Positions 1-8,400 of a stretch of 56,844 nucleotides of DNA are shown here, in pieces (the stretch's first letter is position 1; every line of letters begins with the position of its first letter). Source of the stretch: Clostridia bacterium (GTDB lineage: Bacteria; Bacillota; Clostridia; Oscillospirales; CAG-272); assembly GCA_017462385.1 (NCBI GenBank), contig JAFTRE010000031.1:1-56844 (forward strand), written 5' to 3'. Position numbers and translations under genes: made by a program. Under the pieces are notes generated by a model. It was not told where the DNA came from. It saw nothing but the letters and a program-made list of their open reading frames with translations, and made no database searches.

Positions 1-149
1 ACTATTTTGCACAACTCCGGATATTCTTTCGAGAACGTAAGCAGCCTATTTTTGAGGCTGGTGTTGTATGTGATGACCGTAGTCCAATTGTCAGCTTCAT
101 CAAAATATATCTCGGTCGTTTTATGCGTTTTCTTAATGCCTGTAATCAT
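1..149 (-). CDS. Small mobile-element protein, 3' end beyond window (partial)
   Basis: Reads leftward off the window: 49 residues are visible, beginning MITGIKKTHKTTEIYF. The start is supported by GGAGG at 162-166, 12 bases upstream. The opening pattern (KTHKTTEIYFDEAD, later NTSLKNRLLTF and KEYPELCKI) resembles a family of roughly 90-residue proteins carried beside TnpV-type genes in clostridial transposons and integrative elements; that family memory is the only basis for the call. The function is unknown. The upstream reading frame (166-351) ends inside this gene's ribosome site, so the two were probably one transcript. A TnpV gene lies at the opposite edge of the window, so mobile-element material borders both ends. 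Confidence 0.6.
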   Translation of the reverse strand, partial: MITGIKKTHKTTEIYFDEADNWTTVITYNTSLKNRLLTFSKEYPELCKI

Positions 150-165
150 ATTTTTCAAAAACCTC

Positions 166-351
166 CTATTTTTTCGTTCCGTGAGAAGCACCCCCATTTT
201 GCTCAAAAAAGCCTCGGTCTGCATCGGCGTTATTTGAGAAATTCTGGGCGGAAGAACTCTCGTCGAGCGGGGCATCGTTTACTGCTCCCAAAATCGCCAA
301 AAGCCGATATTCCTTCGGTGTACACCGCAAATCATTACTACCGCTAAAATA
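166..351 (-). pseudogene. C-terminal fragment of an unrecognised mobile-element gene
   Basis: An open frame of 61 codons with protein-like composition (LRCTPKEYRLLAILGAVNDA, ending GGASHGTKK) runs to a TAG at 166-168. That stop lies inside the TAGGAGG ribosome site of the next gene, which is typical of genuine adjacent genes. There is no ATG or GTG at the front: the frame opens directly after a TGA at 352-354, leaving only an internal TTG as a possible start. The simplest reading is the tail of a gene that lost its 5' part when the ATPase operon was joined to this element. A real short gene with a TTG start is the alternative. The product was not recognised. Confidence 0.4.
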
Positions 352-394
352 TCAAAATTCTTATACAGAAATCTGTTGTTTTTCAACATAACAA

Positions 395-477
395 AAGGGT
401 GGTATCAGAATAAGACAGAGTTTTGCTCTGTAATAAAACTGATACTCACCCTTATCTCCCGATTTCACAGCCGGGAG
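395..477 (-). terminator. Tandem hairpins downstream of the ATPase gene
   Basis: Two inverted repeats follow the ATPase stop codon. The nearer is CTCCCG/CGGGAG (456-461 with 472-477). The farther is long and imperfect (395-420 with 425-453, TTTT loop) and on the minus strand is followed by CCCTTTTGTT. Together they look like a rho-independent terminator for the minus-strand operon. The 26-bp imperfect stem is longer than usual and could instead be the end of a small mobile element. Confidence 0.5.
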
Positions 478-488
478 GATGGCTCACT

Positions 489-2741
489 TTAGACTAATTT
501 GGATTTTACATCATTGTACAATTGTTTCAACGACCAATCAGATATATCAATTATTGGCTCATACATAAAAGAATTTAAATGAATATTCTCGGGAGTTATT
601 AGGTTGACTTCGTCCAATACCGATTTTTGCTCTCCGGTTAAGAATTGTGAAACTAAATTGCCCCAATCACGTGTTTGATTGCTGTCACTATCGGTTAAAG
701 TTAATCCATTACTTGCTGCTAAATCTTTTAAAAACTTCTCTGTGCGTTGCCTAATTGCGATGGAAATAACTAATTTGTTTTCAAGTATAACTTCGCTATT
801 ATTATCTGCAACACATAGATCAGCAATCCTAATCAATGCATCTATATATTTTTCGTCACCGCCAGAAAATGTAGGAGAAGTAGGAATAAATTTATTAATA
901 ATATTCCACAAATCCGAAAGCATAACTGTTCCGGTATCTATCGGTGTTGTTTTTAAGTGAAGAAAACTTGTTAATTTCAAATAGTCATTATCATCTCCAC
1001 TGTATTCACACAAATTTCTATAAAAAGGAATGCTCGATATTAATAGTTTTTTCTTTTCGTCAGTATCAATAACCCCAGTTTTTATTTTTTCTATTATGAC
1101 CTGTTTGAAAAAGTCTTTTTGATATCTAAAAACATTCATTGTTATAGCACCATCTTCGGATCTTTGCGCAATATAGCAATTTGGGCGTTGTACCCCCAAT
1201 CTTAATTTAACGGTTCTATAAAAATCAAAATTGTGTGTTAAAACAAGCAGATCTATACCAGGTGTTTGAGCGAGGTCATTTAAATATTCTATAATTGCAT
1301 ATTTGTTTTTGTAGTCAAAAGAATCAGCGATATCATCAGCAACAATTAAGAATTGCCCTCCACCCGAACTTGCACGTTGGCGTATTTTCTCCAAATCAAA
1401 AAGAATATATAGTAAATATAATGCTCGCCTTTCACCAGTGCTTAACGTGTCGAGCAGTTGGTCCTTTTTCATCGGAGCGACCTGTTGATTAGCTCCCGTT
1501 CCTCGCATGTAATCAAATGTTAGGTTTGGAGCTTCATCTTTTAACAAAAATCCCGCTTTGTTCTCAATTTTCACTTTAAATGGAACGCGAAATCTACGAT
1601 TAAATTCCTCGACCACCTCGCTCCATCGTTGTGACTGAGCAGACGCCTGCTCATATAACCCATGGATTTCTTCTGTATACTGTGATACCAAGGTATAATA
1701 CTCATCAAACGAGCGGTCAAGTTTGGTGAAATAATATAACCATGCCTTCACTTTAAAGCGCGGTATATCAGAAAGCAGGGGAATTATCTCTCTGTGATTG
1801 GATATTATTTCTTTAAGTTTTCGAGTTTCCCCATTGGCATTTAATAACTTTTTAAGGGTAGCAAATACTGTGCTTACTTCCGGGCGAGAATAGACTATAT
1901 CTAACTGCTCTTTGACCTTTGCATTCCATTCGTCAATATTATGAATAATTGTGACTCCATCTTTTAAGTGTATGGTGTGTTGCGCGCTGAAAATATTATT
2001 CTCTTTAAGAGCCTTGCCTAATGATTCGGCACTGTGATCATTAAATGATTCGCTCAAAATGGGATTATCAGACAGCAAATTATTCAGCTCACTAACATAC
2101 TGTGCTATGGACGAAATAAAGGCGGGTTTGGTATATACACTCATAACTTTATCGTTAAAAAGTGCCGAATAAGGAACCTCATCAAAAAAATCATATTCAT
2201 CAACTTCCGCAATGTGTTCGTGTATTTTTTCAAAAATGTCCGTCCAATCAAACAAACCCGCAACATCAAAATCTTTTGCGATAATGTCCTTTATCTGCGG
2301 TTTGGTCAATCCAGATACATCGTGCAATCTCTCAACAATTTGCTTTATATCATTTTGAAATCTTTCAATCAACACATTATATGTGTTTCTTGTTGTTTCA
2401 TCTGCCAATAACGTACTTACAGTTTCTTTTGTGAATTCAAAAGAATTAGTAAATGTATTCACAACATATATTCTGTCTGTAGGAGTCAAAACTGGAGGTG
2501 TTGCTGAATTAAAATTATATTGACTCGTATAATGAGTAACGGAATATATAGTAGGATCTCCCGTAAATATTCTATCGGATGTAGGAGTTCCTTTAGATAT
2601 GTCTTCAAAGACCTTTGCCAGAGAACTCTTCATAACTCCATTGGGTGCATATATAAGGGCTCTGTTGCTTCTTGCAAAGTTAATGTTGGGCATTGTAAAC
2701 GTTTTTAGCCCATAACAATTTTCAAATCGTCCATTTAACAT
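489..2741 (-). CDS. ABC/AAA-type ATPase, putative defence effector
   Basis: A 750-residue protein with a split ABC-type ATPase. The P-loop is near the N-terminus (YAPNGVMKSS, about residues 31-40). An ABC-signature-like LSTGERRALYLL lies near residue 434, a Walker B-like FLIVADDIADSFD near 465, and an H-loop LTHNFDF near 500, with a long helical insertion between. The P-loop departs from GPNGxGKS/T: Ala replaces the first Gly and Met the Gly before Lys. The C-terminal 230 residues match no domain I recognise. ATPases of this build (RloC-, PrrC- or Lamassu-like) often act in phage defence, but this assignment is by architecture only. It is the third gene of an operon with a LexA-like repressor and a zinc-ribbon protein. 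ATG preceded by AAAGGAG. Confidence 0.7.
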   Translation of the reverse strand: MLNGRFENCYGLKTFTMPNINFARSNRALIYAPNGVMKSSLAKVFEDISKGTPTSDRIFTGDPTIYSVTHYTSQYNFNSATPPVLTPTDRIYVVNTFTNSFEFTKETVSTLLADETTRNTYNVLIERFQNDIKQIVERLHDVSGLTKPQIKDIIAKDFDVAGLFDWTDIFEKIHEHIAEVDEYDFFDEVPYSALFNDKVMSVYTKPAFISSIAQYVSELNNLLSDNPILSESFNDHSAESLGKALKENNIFSAQHTIHLKDGVTIIHNIDEWNAKVKEQLDIVYSRPEVSTVFATLKKLLNANGETRKLKEIISNHREIIPLLSDIPRFKVKAWLYYFTKLDRSFDEYYTLVSQYTEEIHGLYEQASAQSQRWSEVVEEFNRRFRVPFKVKIENKAGFLLKDEAPNLTFDYMRGTGANQQVAPMKKDQLLDTLSTGERRALYLLYILFDLEKIRQRASSGGGQFLIVADDIADSFDYKNKYAIIEYLNDLAQTPGIDLLVLTHNFDFYRTVKLRLGVQRPNCYIAQRSEDGAITMNVFRYQKDFFKQVIIEKIKTGVIDTDEKKKLLISSIPFYRNLCEYSGDDNDYLKLTSFLHLKTTPIDTGTVMLSDLWNIINKFIPTSPTFSGGDEKYIDALIRIADLCVADNNSEVILENKLVISIAIRQRTEKFLKDLAASNGLTLTDSDSNQTRDWGNLVSQFLTGEQKSVLDEVNLITPENIHLNSFMYEPIIDISDWSLKQLYNDVKSKLV

Positions 2742-2765
2742 AAATTATCTCCTTTGTGTTAATAG

Positions 2766-2987
2766 TTATCCAACCAAATTTGATTGTTGCCTTTGGATAC
2801 GGTCATAAGTGACTATTAGCATTGACTTGCACTTTGCGCATAAAATCGTCCTGCCACCATAGTCATATGGCGCAATTTGAATATCGACGGTGTTTTTGTC
2901 TGTACCATTTGAAGAGTAAACAATAGAATGATTACATTCGGGACACCGTGCAATAGGTATTTTTTTATTATAATACGAATTATTCAT
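2766..2987 (-). CDS. Small zinc-ribbon protein
   Basis: A 73-residue protein with two Cys pairs, CPEC (about residues 18-21) and CAKC (about 50-53), spaced as in a zinc ribbon. The middle (TVDIQIAPYDYGGRTI) is not recognised. AAAGGAG precedes the ATG. It lies 33 bases after the LexA-like gene and 24 bases before the ATPase, all on one strand, so the three are almost certainly co-transcribed. A role as ligand-sensing or nucleic-acid-binding partner of the ATPase is inference from position. No known protein name can be attached. Confidence 0.6.
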   Translation of the reverse strand: MNNSYYNKKIPIARCPECNHSIVYSSNGTDKNTVDIQIAPYDYGGRTILCAKCKSMLIVTYDRIQRQQSNLVG

Positions 2988-3020
2988 TATAGATAGCTAC
3001 TCCTTTATAGTTGTTCAACC

Positions 3021-3638
3021 TTAATCCAAATCCTTCATCACCATGGTGGCAACGCCTTGGATCTTCAAAGCATTCAGCTGTTCACCTTTCAGAATAATTG
3101 GCTTCATTGAATCGTTTTCGGGGATGAGGTGTACCTCGTTATTGCTGACGCGATGGTAACGTTTGAGAGTAGTACAATCGCTGTTATAGAGAAAGGCAAC
3201 GATCTGACCCTCACGCGCCGTTTCCTGTTTGCGAATGAGAACGAGGTCACCGCTGTCAATGCCTGCGCTTATCATTGACTCTCCGCTTGCACGCAAAAGG
3301 AAGAAATCTCCGCTGCCGGTCAAAGCCATGGGCAAGCGAATATGCTCAAGCTCTGCATCGGTCACCTCGGTGAGTGGTCCGCAAGGAATGGAGTTACCCA
3401 TCTGCACACGATTGGTGTCCATAAGCTCTCGCATATATTTCGTAATGATTCCACGGTGACCGTCGTATTCGATCTCGCCTTGCTCCTGCATGGTTTTGAG
3501 GTAGCGCTGAATCGTGGGGCGCGATGCACCGATACCTTGCTCGATCTCGCGAGTGGATGGAGACCTGCCGTAATCCTCAAAATATTCATTCACAAAATCG
3601 ATGATCTTGCCGAACAGTGATTCATTTCTGCTTCTCAT
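3021..3638 (-). CDS. LexA-family self-cleaving repressor
   Basis: 205 residues when started at MRSRNES, where GGAGG lies 7 bases upstream; the frame stays open above, but no better start exists. Residues 1-70 form the winged helix (STREIEQGIGASRPTIQRYL as recognition region). The C-terminal S24 peptidase fold has Ser121 (GESMISAGI) and Lys159 (TTLKR). The expected self-cleavage site is Cys86-Gly87 (SIPCGPL); most LexA proteins have Ala-Gly, while Cys-Gly is known from UmuD-like proteins. It could be the chromosomal SOS repressor, but its placement 33 bases before a zinc-ribbon/ATPase pair in an accessory region suggests a dedicated regulator that opens the operon on RecA activation. Its promoter carries a palindrome that could be its own operator. 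Confidence 0.88.
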   Translation of the reverse strand: MRSRNESLFGKIIDFVNEYFEDYGRSPSTREIEQGIGASRPTIQRYLKTMQEQGEIEYDGHRGIITKYMRELMDTNRVQMGNSIPCGPLTEVTDAELEHIRLPMALTGSGDFFLLRASGESMISAGIDSGDLVLIRKQETAREGQIVAFLYNSDCTTLKRYHRVSNNEVHLIPENDSMKPIILKGEQLNALKIQGVATMVMKDLD

Positions 3639-3678
3639 AAAATGCCCTCCGAAATATAATAAGCCATTTGGCTCTTTA

Positions 3679-3707
3679 ATTATAACACAGCACCAAACGT
3701 TTGTCAA
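3679..3707 (-). promoter_or_regulatory. Consensus promoter with internal palindrome (LexA-like operon)
   Basis: On the minus strand TTGACA (3702-3707), a 17-base spacer and TATAAT (3679-3684): a perfect sigma-A promoter about 40 bases before the repressor start. The perfect 10-bp palindrome CAAACGTTTG at 3694-3703 sits between -35 and -10, a position where a bound repressor would block RNA polymerase. It differs from the classical Firmicute LexA box (CGAACNNNNGTTCG), so the element may have its own operator specificity. Confidence 0.8.
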
Positions 3708-3771
3708 GAGGTTTTGAAAATTATGTTTATAAAAATATCAAGTGGGTGGCGTGGGCAAGTATTATATCAGT

Positions 3772-4119
3772 TTACTTGTTTTTCTCTTGATTCTTTTTCC
3801 ATTCCTCGAACTCTTTTCGGTTATTTTCATCCTTATAGAATTCGACAATTTCCGGAAGAAGCGCTCTCGCTAATTCTTCCATTGCCCGTTTGGGTGGACG
3901 ATACGTATCCTTGTTAAACACGCAAATAGTATCTCCTGTTTCCAAATCGATAACAGAAACGCCATATCCTTGGCGCACTTTTTCTTTTTCTGCTTCGGAT
4001 ATTTTCTCATAGACAGCTTTTTGAACAGGGGATAACGCAGTTTCATCAAATTTTTTTGCATATTTGAGATCGGTTTCCAAAAACATAATCATGTATCCGG
4101 TTGAATTTTTTGATTTCAT
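3772..4119 (-). CDS. Hypothetical mobile-element protein
   Basis: A 115-residue soluble protein, strongly charged (KISEAEKEKVRQGYG, ending EEWKKNQEKNK), with a short strand-rich middle (VSVIDLETGDTICVFNKD) and Arg-Pro-Pro before a C-terminal helix. AGGAGTG lies just before the ATG. No family was recognised. It lies between the LexA-like operon and the DUF6809 gene, all on one strand, in a stretch of small accessory genes. The terminator at 4159-4190 separates it from the DUF6809 gene, so it probably needs its own promoter or read-through. Confidence 0.6.
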   Translation of the reverse strand: MKSKNSTGYMIMFLETDLKYAKKFDETALSPVQKAVYEKISEAEKEKVRQGYGVSVIDLETGDTICVFNKDTYRPPKRAMEELARALLPEIVEFYKDENNRKEFEEWKKNQEKNK

Positions 4120-4158
4120 TTTACACTCCTTTGTTTTTTGCGGATTATTATCTACGTA

Positions 4159-4190
4159 AAAATCACCTATCCAAGTGGATAAGTGATTTT
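4159..4190 (-). terminator. Rho-independent terminator after the DUF6809 gene
   Basis: Arms AAAATCACCTATCC (4159-4172) and GGATAAGTGATTTT (4177-4190) pair with a single G-U and an AAGT loop. The minus-strand transcript continues as TTTTT. It lies 22 bases after the DUF6809 stop codon. Confidence 0.75.
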
Positions 4191-4212
4191 ATCTGTAGTG
4201 CCCACGCCACTT

Positions 4213-4491
4213 TTAATCTTCGCTCAATGGTTCAAGGAAGGCTTCAGCCATCAGCTGCACTCCGAGTCGGAAACCGTAGGAGAAGGCGTCGCGCTCGGTG
4301 ATACTGTGCATTTCGTTCATGCAGTCCTCGAATTTTTCGAGTGTTTCCTTCTGCTTTTCTGTTAGCGTGCCGTCCAATTCCTCTCGGTTCCGGGCAACAA
4401 GCTTCAGCAGTTCCTTCAGTCGTTTGTTGCCACGAATGCATTGCTCAAAGGGAGAGATGTTGCCGTACCAGAGCTCGTCAAGTATTTTCAT
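4213..4491 (-). CDS. DUF6809 family protein
   Basis: 92 residues from MKILDELWYGNISPFEQ; the start is fixed by GGAGG five bases upstream (4497-4501), although the frame is open further up. The N-terminal pattern (I-L-[DE]-E-L-W/Y-Y-G-N-I-x-P) is characteristic of DUF6809, a small helical family abundant in clostridial mobile elements, of unknown function. The rest is helical (RGNKRLKELLKLVARNRE, then a GFRLGVQLMAEAF C-terminal helix). It overlaps the upstream gene by 14 bases, so the two are translated from one message and probably work together. Confidence 0.75.
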   Translation of the reverse strand: MKILDELWYGNISPFEQCIRGNKRLKELLKLVARNREELDGTLTEKQKETLEKFEDCMNEMHSITERDAFSYGFRLGVQLMAEAFLEPLSED

Positions 4492-4732
4492 CAGAACCTC
4501 CGCATACAGAAACGGTGACCGCATCCCCGAGTTCTCCCTCGGCAATACAGTCACCGCTCTTTTTCATTTGTTCAATTGCTATCACGGTCTGGCGGACAAT
4601 TTCAAGCTCCAGTGCCGTTTGCTCATCCACACTTGCTTTGTTGGGCGAAGCGAGGAACATTGTCTTGAATACTTCGCTCATCACGGCATATTTGTCGCCG
4701 TAATAAAGGTCTTTAATCGTAATTTTTGCCAT
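4478..4732 (-). CDS. Small mobile-element protein paired with DUF6809
   Basis: 84 residues from MAKITIKDLYYGDKYAV; GGAGG lies 8 bases before the ATG (4741-4745). A longer upstream extension in the same frame has no ribosome site and crosses the promoter, so it is rejected. The N-terminal half is helical, the C-terminal tail (GELGDAVTVSVCGGSDENT) is acidic. Not recognised beyond its regular appearance beside DUF6809-type genes. Its stop overlaps the DUF6809 gene by 14 bases. The ribosome site lies partly inside a perfect inverted repeat (4733-4764), so translation or transcription is probably controlled there. Confidence 0.65.
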   Translation of the reverse strand: MAKITIKDLYYGDKYAVMSEVFKTMFLASPNKASVDEQTALELEIVRQTVIAIEQMKKSGDCIAEGELGDAVTVSVCGGSDENT

Positions 4733-4764
4733 GTGTGTTACCTCCTTGGCTTTTGGTAACACAC
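4733..4764 (-). promoter_or_regulatory. Perfect inverted repeat covering the start region and ribosome site
   Basis: Arms GTGTGTTACC (4733-4742) and GGTAACACAC (4755-4764) are perfectly complementary with a 12-base loop. In the mRNA the downstream arm runs from inside the Shine-Dalgarno sequence to the base before the AUG, so the hairpin would hide ribosome binding. In DNA it directly follows the -10 box and could equally be an operator. Confidence 0.65.
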
Positions 4765-4793
4765 AATATACCACAGAAGATGGCACAAGTCCA
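4765..4793 (-). promoter_or_regulatory. Mobile-element promoter (DUF6809 pair)
   Basis: Minus-strand TGGACT (4788-4793), 17 bases, TATATT (4765-4770). The surrounding bases (GTTAACA, TCTGGACTT, GCC, TGTGGTAT) recur in the same order in front of the integrase gene at 17284-17312, so both promoters probably answer to the same regulator or descend from the same element. Confidence 0.6.
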
Positions 4794-4805
4794 GAGTTTT
4801 CTATG

Positions 4806-5405
4806 TTAACAAACGGATAACTTTTTGAAGCCAATTTCGCTCCGCTCATAACACACAGTGATGCAGTATTTCTTTTCGTAACAAATCTGAGTATGGGTGT
4901 TGTACTTTTCCGCATCAATACCCGCAAACTGCAACGACAATCCTAATCCCTCATACTTTGAAATTGCCTCTTTTATCGTCCAAAGTTTGATAAAATCCAC
5001 ATCCTTGTTATCACTCTGTTCCAACATTTCAAGCTCTGCCGCAGTGCAAATTCTCCGAGCGACGTCGGGATTATACGGCACGATACTTTCCACATCGATG
5101 CCGATATTGTGATCAGACACGGCGCAGGCAACGGCATCCTTGCAATGGCTCAAACTGAAATGGAGCGGCAGATTTGGCAACGAGGGTTTCCCGAATTCGT
5201 TATACACAAATTCGGGGACCTCGGTCATACCATATTCCTCACGCAGAGCGCGTTGTAAAAGCACGAAAGCCAAGACCGAACGCTTGCGGTCATCAAGCTT
5301 TTTATATTGCAACGCCTTTTCTCTGCGCCATGCGGGGAGTGAAGCAAGATGCTTTAAATACTGTTCATCGGAATAGTTTTCAAAAGTATCATATAGATAA
5401 ATCAT
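4806..5405 (-). CDS. Sfp-type 4'-phosphopantetheinyl transferase
   Basis: A 199-residue protein with the Sfp/Gsp family signatures in order: NEFGKPSLPN (about residues 69-78), HFSLSHCKD (about 82-90), GIDVE (about 102-106, Mg-binding Asp and Glu) and WTIKEAISKYEG (about 142-153). It transfers the phosphopantetheine arm from CoA to the carrier-domain serines of NRPS-1 (Ser986), NRPS-2 (Ser988) and the free ACP (Ser34). It is slightly shorter than Bacillus Sfp (about 224). The start overlaps the NRPS-1 stop by four bases (ATGA), so it is translationally coupled and is the last gene of the operon. Having its own PPTase makes the cluster self-sufficient after transfer. Confidence 0.92.
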   Translation of the reverse strand: MIYLYDTFENYSDEQYLKHLASLPAWRREKALQYKKLDDRKRSVLAFVLLQRALREEYGMTEVPEFVYNEFGKPSLPNLPLHFSLSHCKDAVACAVSDHNIGIDVESIVPYNPDVARRICTAAELEMLEQSDNKDVDFIKLWTIKEAISKYEGLGLSLQFAGIDAEKYNTHTQICYEKKYCITVCYERSEIGFKKLSVC

Positions 5406-8400
5406 TTCAAATCCCCTAAACCAATGATAGCATTCGCCACCTCATCTGCTCTCTGTGTATGGAAGTAATGGTTAGCACCATGGATCACAACCATATCAAT
5501 GGGATGCTTAAAGTAATGCTGCCATGCGTGCTGCGCTTTGTCAATATGCGGAGTGAATTTGTCAGCATCGCTAACGATCAAAGTACAAGGGATATCAAAT
5601 ACACCGTCAAGCAGAGCCATTTCACGGAAATAGCACTCGGTGTCTATGCGAAATTGCTTCGCAAGTTTGGCTTTTACTGCCTCTGACATCCCATCAAGCT
5701 CCATACCGACATTTTGCAAAGTGTGGAGTAGCTTTTCATCGCTCATAAACTTCCAAGGATTGAGCCGTTTGCCATATAGCTTGATGCCCTTGGGAGGAAC
5801 GTTGCCGCCCATAACGATGCGCTTGATCTTGCTATTGTCGGACAAGTTTTGATATAACTTCAATGCCATAGCAGAGCCGGCACAATGGCTATAGAACACA
5901 ACTGATTCGGCTTTCTCAATGATTTGCGATACTTCTTCTATCGCTTTAGAGAAATCAACCTCAGTCCAATTTGCATGGCGCAAAGCGTAAACTGTGATCG
6001 TCGGCAAGTGATCTTTTAGAGCCGATGCAAGGTCAATAAAGGTAGAGTCATCACTTCCCGCAAACGGGAAACAAACAATTACTTGCTTGTCCTCGCCCTT
6101 AACAAGTCGGCTGACCGTTTCATATTCCTTTTCTGTTCGTGTTTCGATAAACTCTGCAAGAGCCTTTACTGTAGGATGATCATAGATATCCTTGGCTGAC
6201 AGATGGAATTCTTCGGGAAGATGAGCGAGCATTTCAATCACATGGATGCTGTTGCCGCCGGCACCAAAGAAATCGAGGTTAATGCTTACGGGCGAGATCT
6301 TCAAGAGCCGCTCAAATTCCTTGCACAGCAGTTCCTGAAGCTCGGTCTCGGGAGCTTTATATTCTTCGGATGTTGTCAGTCCCGAAATATCGTATTTTGC
6401 CAAAACACCGCGTGCGATCTTTCCGCTGCTCGTCATCGGGAAGGATTCCAAACGTATGAACAGATTTGGGATCATATAGTTCGGCATTGCTTTAGCAAGA
6501 GTAGCCTTTAGCTCTGCTTCGTCAATCTCCAATGTCGATTGATAGAACGTACACAAAAAGTCTTTTCCGTCGTGCTTAACGATAACGACAGCTGTGTTGG
6601 AAATGCCGTTAAAAGCGCAAATATTGCTTTCAATCTCACCAAGCTCTACACGCAGTCCGCGGATTTTCACTTGTGAATCAATTCGCCCGAGACATTCGAG
6701 CTTACCATCGGGCCGATAATATGCAAGGTCGCCGGTTTTATACAATTTTCCGCAACCAAACGGATTGTCGATGAATTTCTCGGCGGTCAATTCTTCTCGG
6801 TTTAAGTAACCACGGCAAACACCGTCACCGGCGATGCAGAGCTCTCCCGCAATGCCAACAGGACACAATTCGTTTTGATCCGAAAGTATGTAGATCTGTG
6901 TGTTGGCAATTGGTGTTCCTATTGAGATATCTGACGAAATCACTTCGTCGACACTTGACCACACCGTAGTTTCGGTGGGGCCGTAAATATTATATATCTG
7001 TGCGGATGTATGTTCCTTTAATTCTTGATAAAGAGCTTCTGAAAAAGGTTCACCGCCAAGAATTATTTTTTTCAAAAATCGTAGATAGTTCAAGTTCTGC
7101 GTGTTTGATATAAGCATTTTCATTTTGGTAGGTGTAGTTTGTATCACCTCGATTTGATTCTGCTCTATCAATACACTCAATTGATCTTGCAGCTTGCTTT
7201 CCGCATCGTTAGCAAAATATACGGTCATTCCGTTCAAAAGAGCAAGCAGAGATTCGGTAACATAGATATCAAAACCGATTGTCGTAACTGATACGATACG
7301 GCTGATTTCATCGTCAATCACTTTGCCATGTACATTGTGGCAATTACTGTGGCAGTAATTGACTACATTTTGATGTGTCAGCATTGTACCCTTAGGTTTG
7401 CCGGTTGATCCCGATGTGTAAATAACATAACATAGGTCATTGGGATTATTAACGCTTTCGGGATTAGAATAAATTTTATCCAATGAGATCTCCGCAAGGT
7501 CAATCACTGATTCAAGTTTACTCGGCTTATTTGCTCGGTATATAAGAGCAGTTTTGCATTTTGCATCATCCAGCATATAATCGATTCTGTCCTGTGGGAA
7601 AGAAGGATCGATAGGAAGATATGCAGCTCCGGCTTTCAAAACACCGAGCTGTGCGGCTATGACAAGATGGCTTCGAATAGAAATAATGGGAACAATGTCA
7701 TCCTTCCCAATACCATGATCTCGCAAATCGTATGCAATACTGTTTGCCATACGGTTGATTTCGGCATACGAATAAGCACTTCCCTCAAAAACGACAGCCG
7801 TTTTATCGGGATTTTTTAATGCGATGGTTTCAAACAATTCGTGAACGCATCGGTCGGAAGGATATGCCACCTTCGTATTATTAAAGGTATCAGTAAGTAA
7901 AGTGTATTCATTTTGGGGGATAATCTTTGTTTCTGCAACCGTCTGTTCGGGATAGCTAACAATCTGTTCGGTGATATAGAGTAATCGTTTCAAAAGCAGT
8001 TCTGCTTCTTCATTGGAAAACTGTTCAAGCTGATAATCCAAATTCAGCACGTATTTTCCTACGTTATCGCGGTCATCAATGTGTAAAGCGAGCGGAACCT
8101 CGCTGTTTCCGTTGGTATACCATTTTGTATGCGCCTTAACGTTGCTATGCATAGTAGCATTTTGATAGCTGACCATAACGTCATAGAGGCTATCTATGTC
8201 GTGGTGTGCCTCACGAATGTTTTGCAACAGATGTGTATAGGGATATCTTTGATGGAAGAATGCTTTGGTTTGCACTTCGGAGAGCTGCTTGCATACATCC
8301 AACAAAGAAACATCTACGGAAAACGGAACAGTAATCGGTAAAGTGGAGATAAACATACCGAAAGTGTTCTTCTCGCTTCTGCCGAGACGATTCAGAGCTA

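Noticed and set aside
7-347. Two plus-strand frames at the left edge
   Set aside because: They are shadows of the minus-strand mobile-element genes, which have proper ribosome sites and recognisable sequence.
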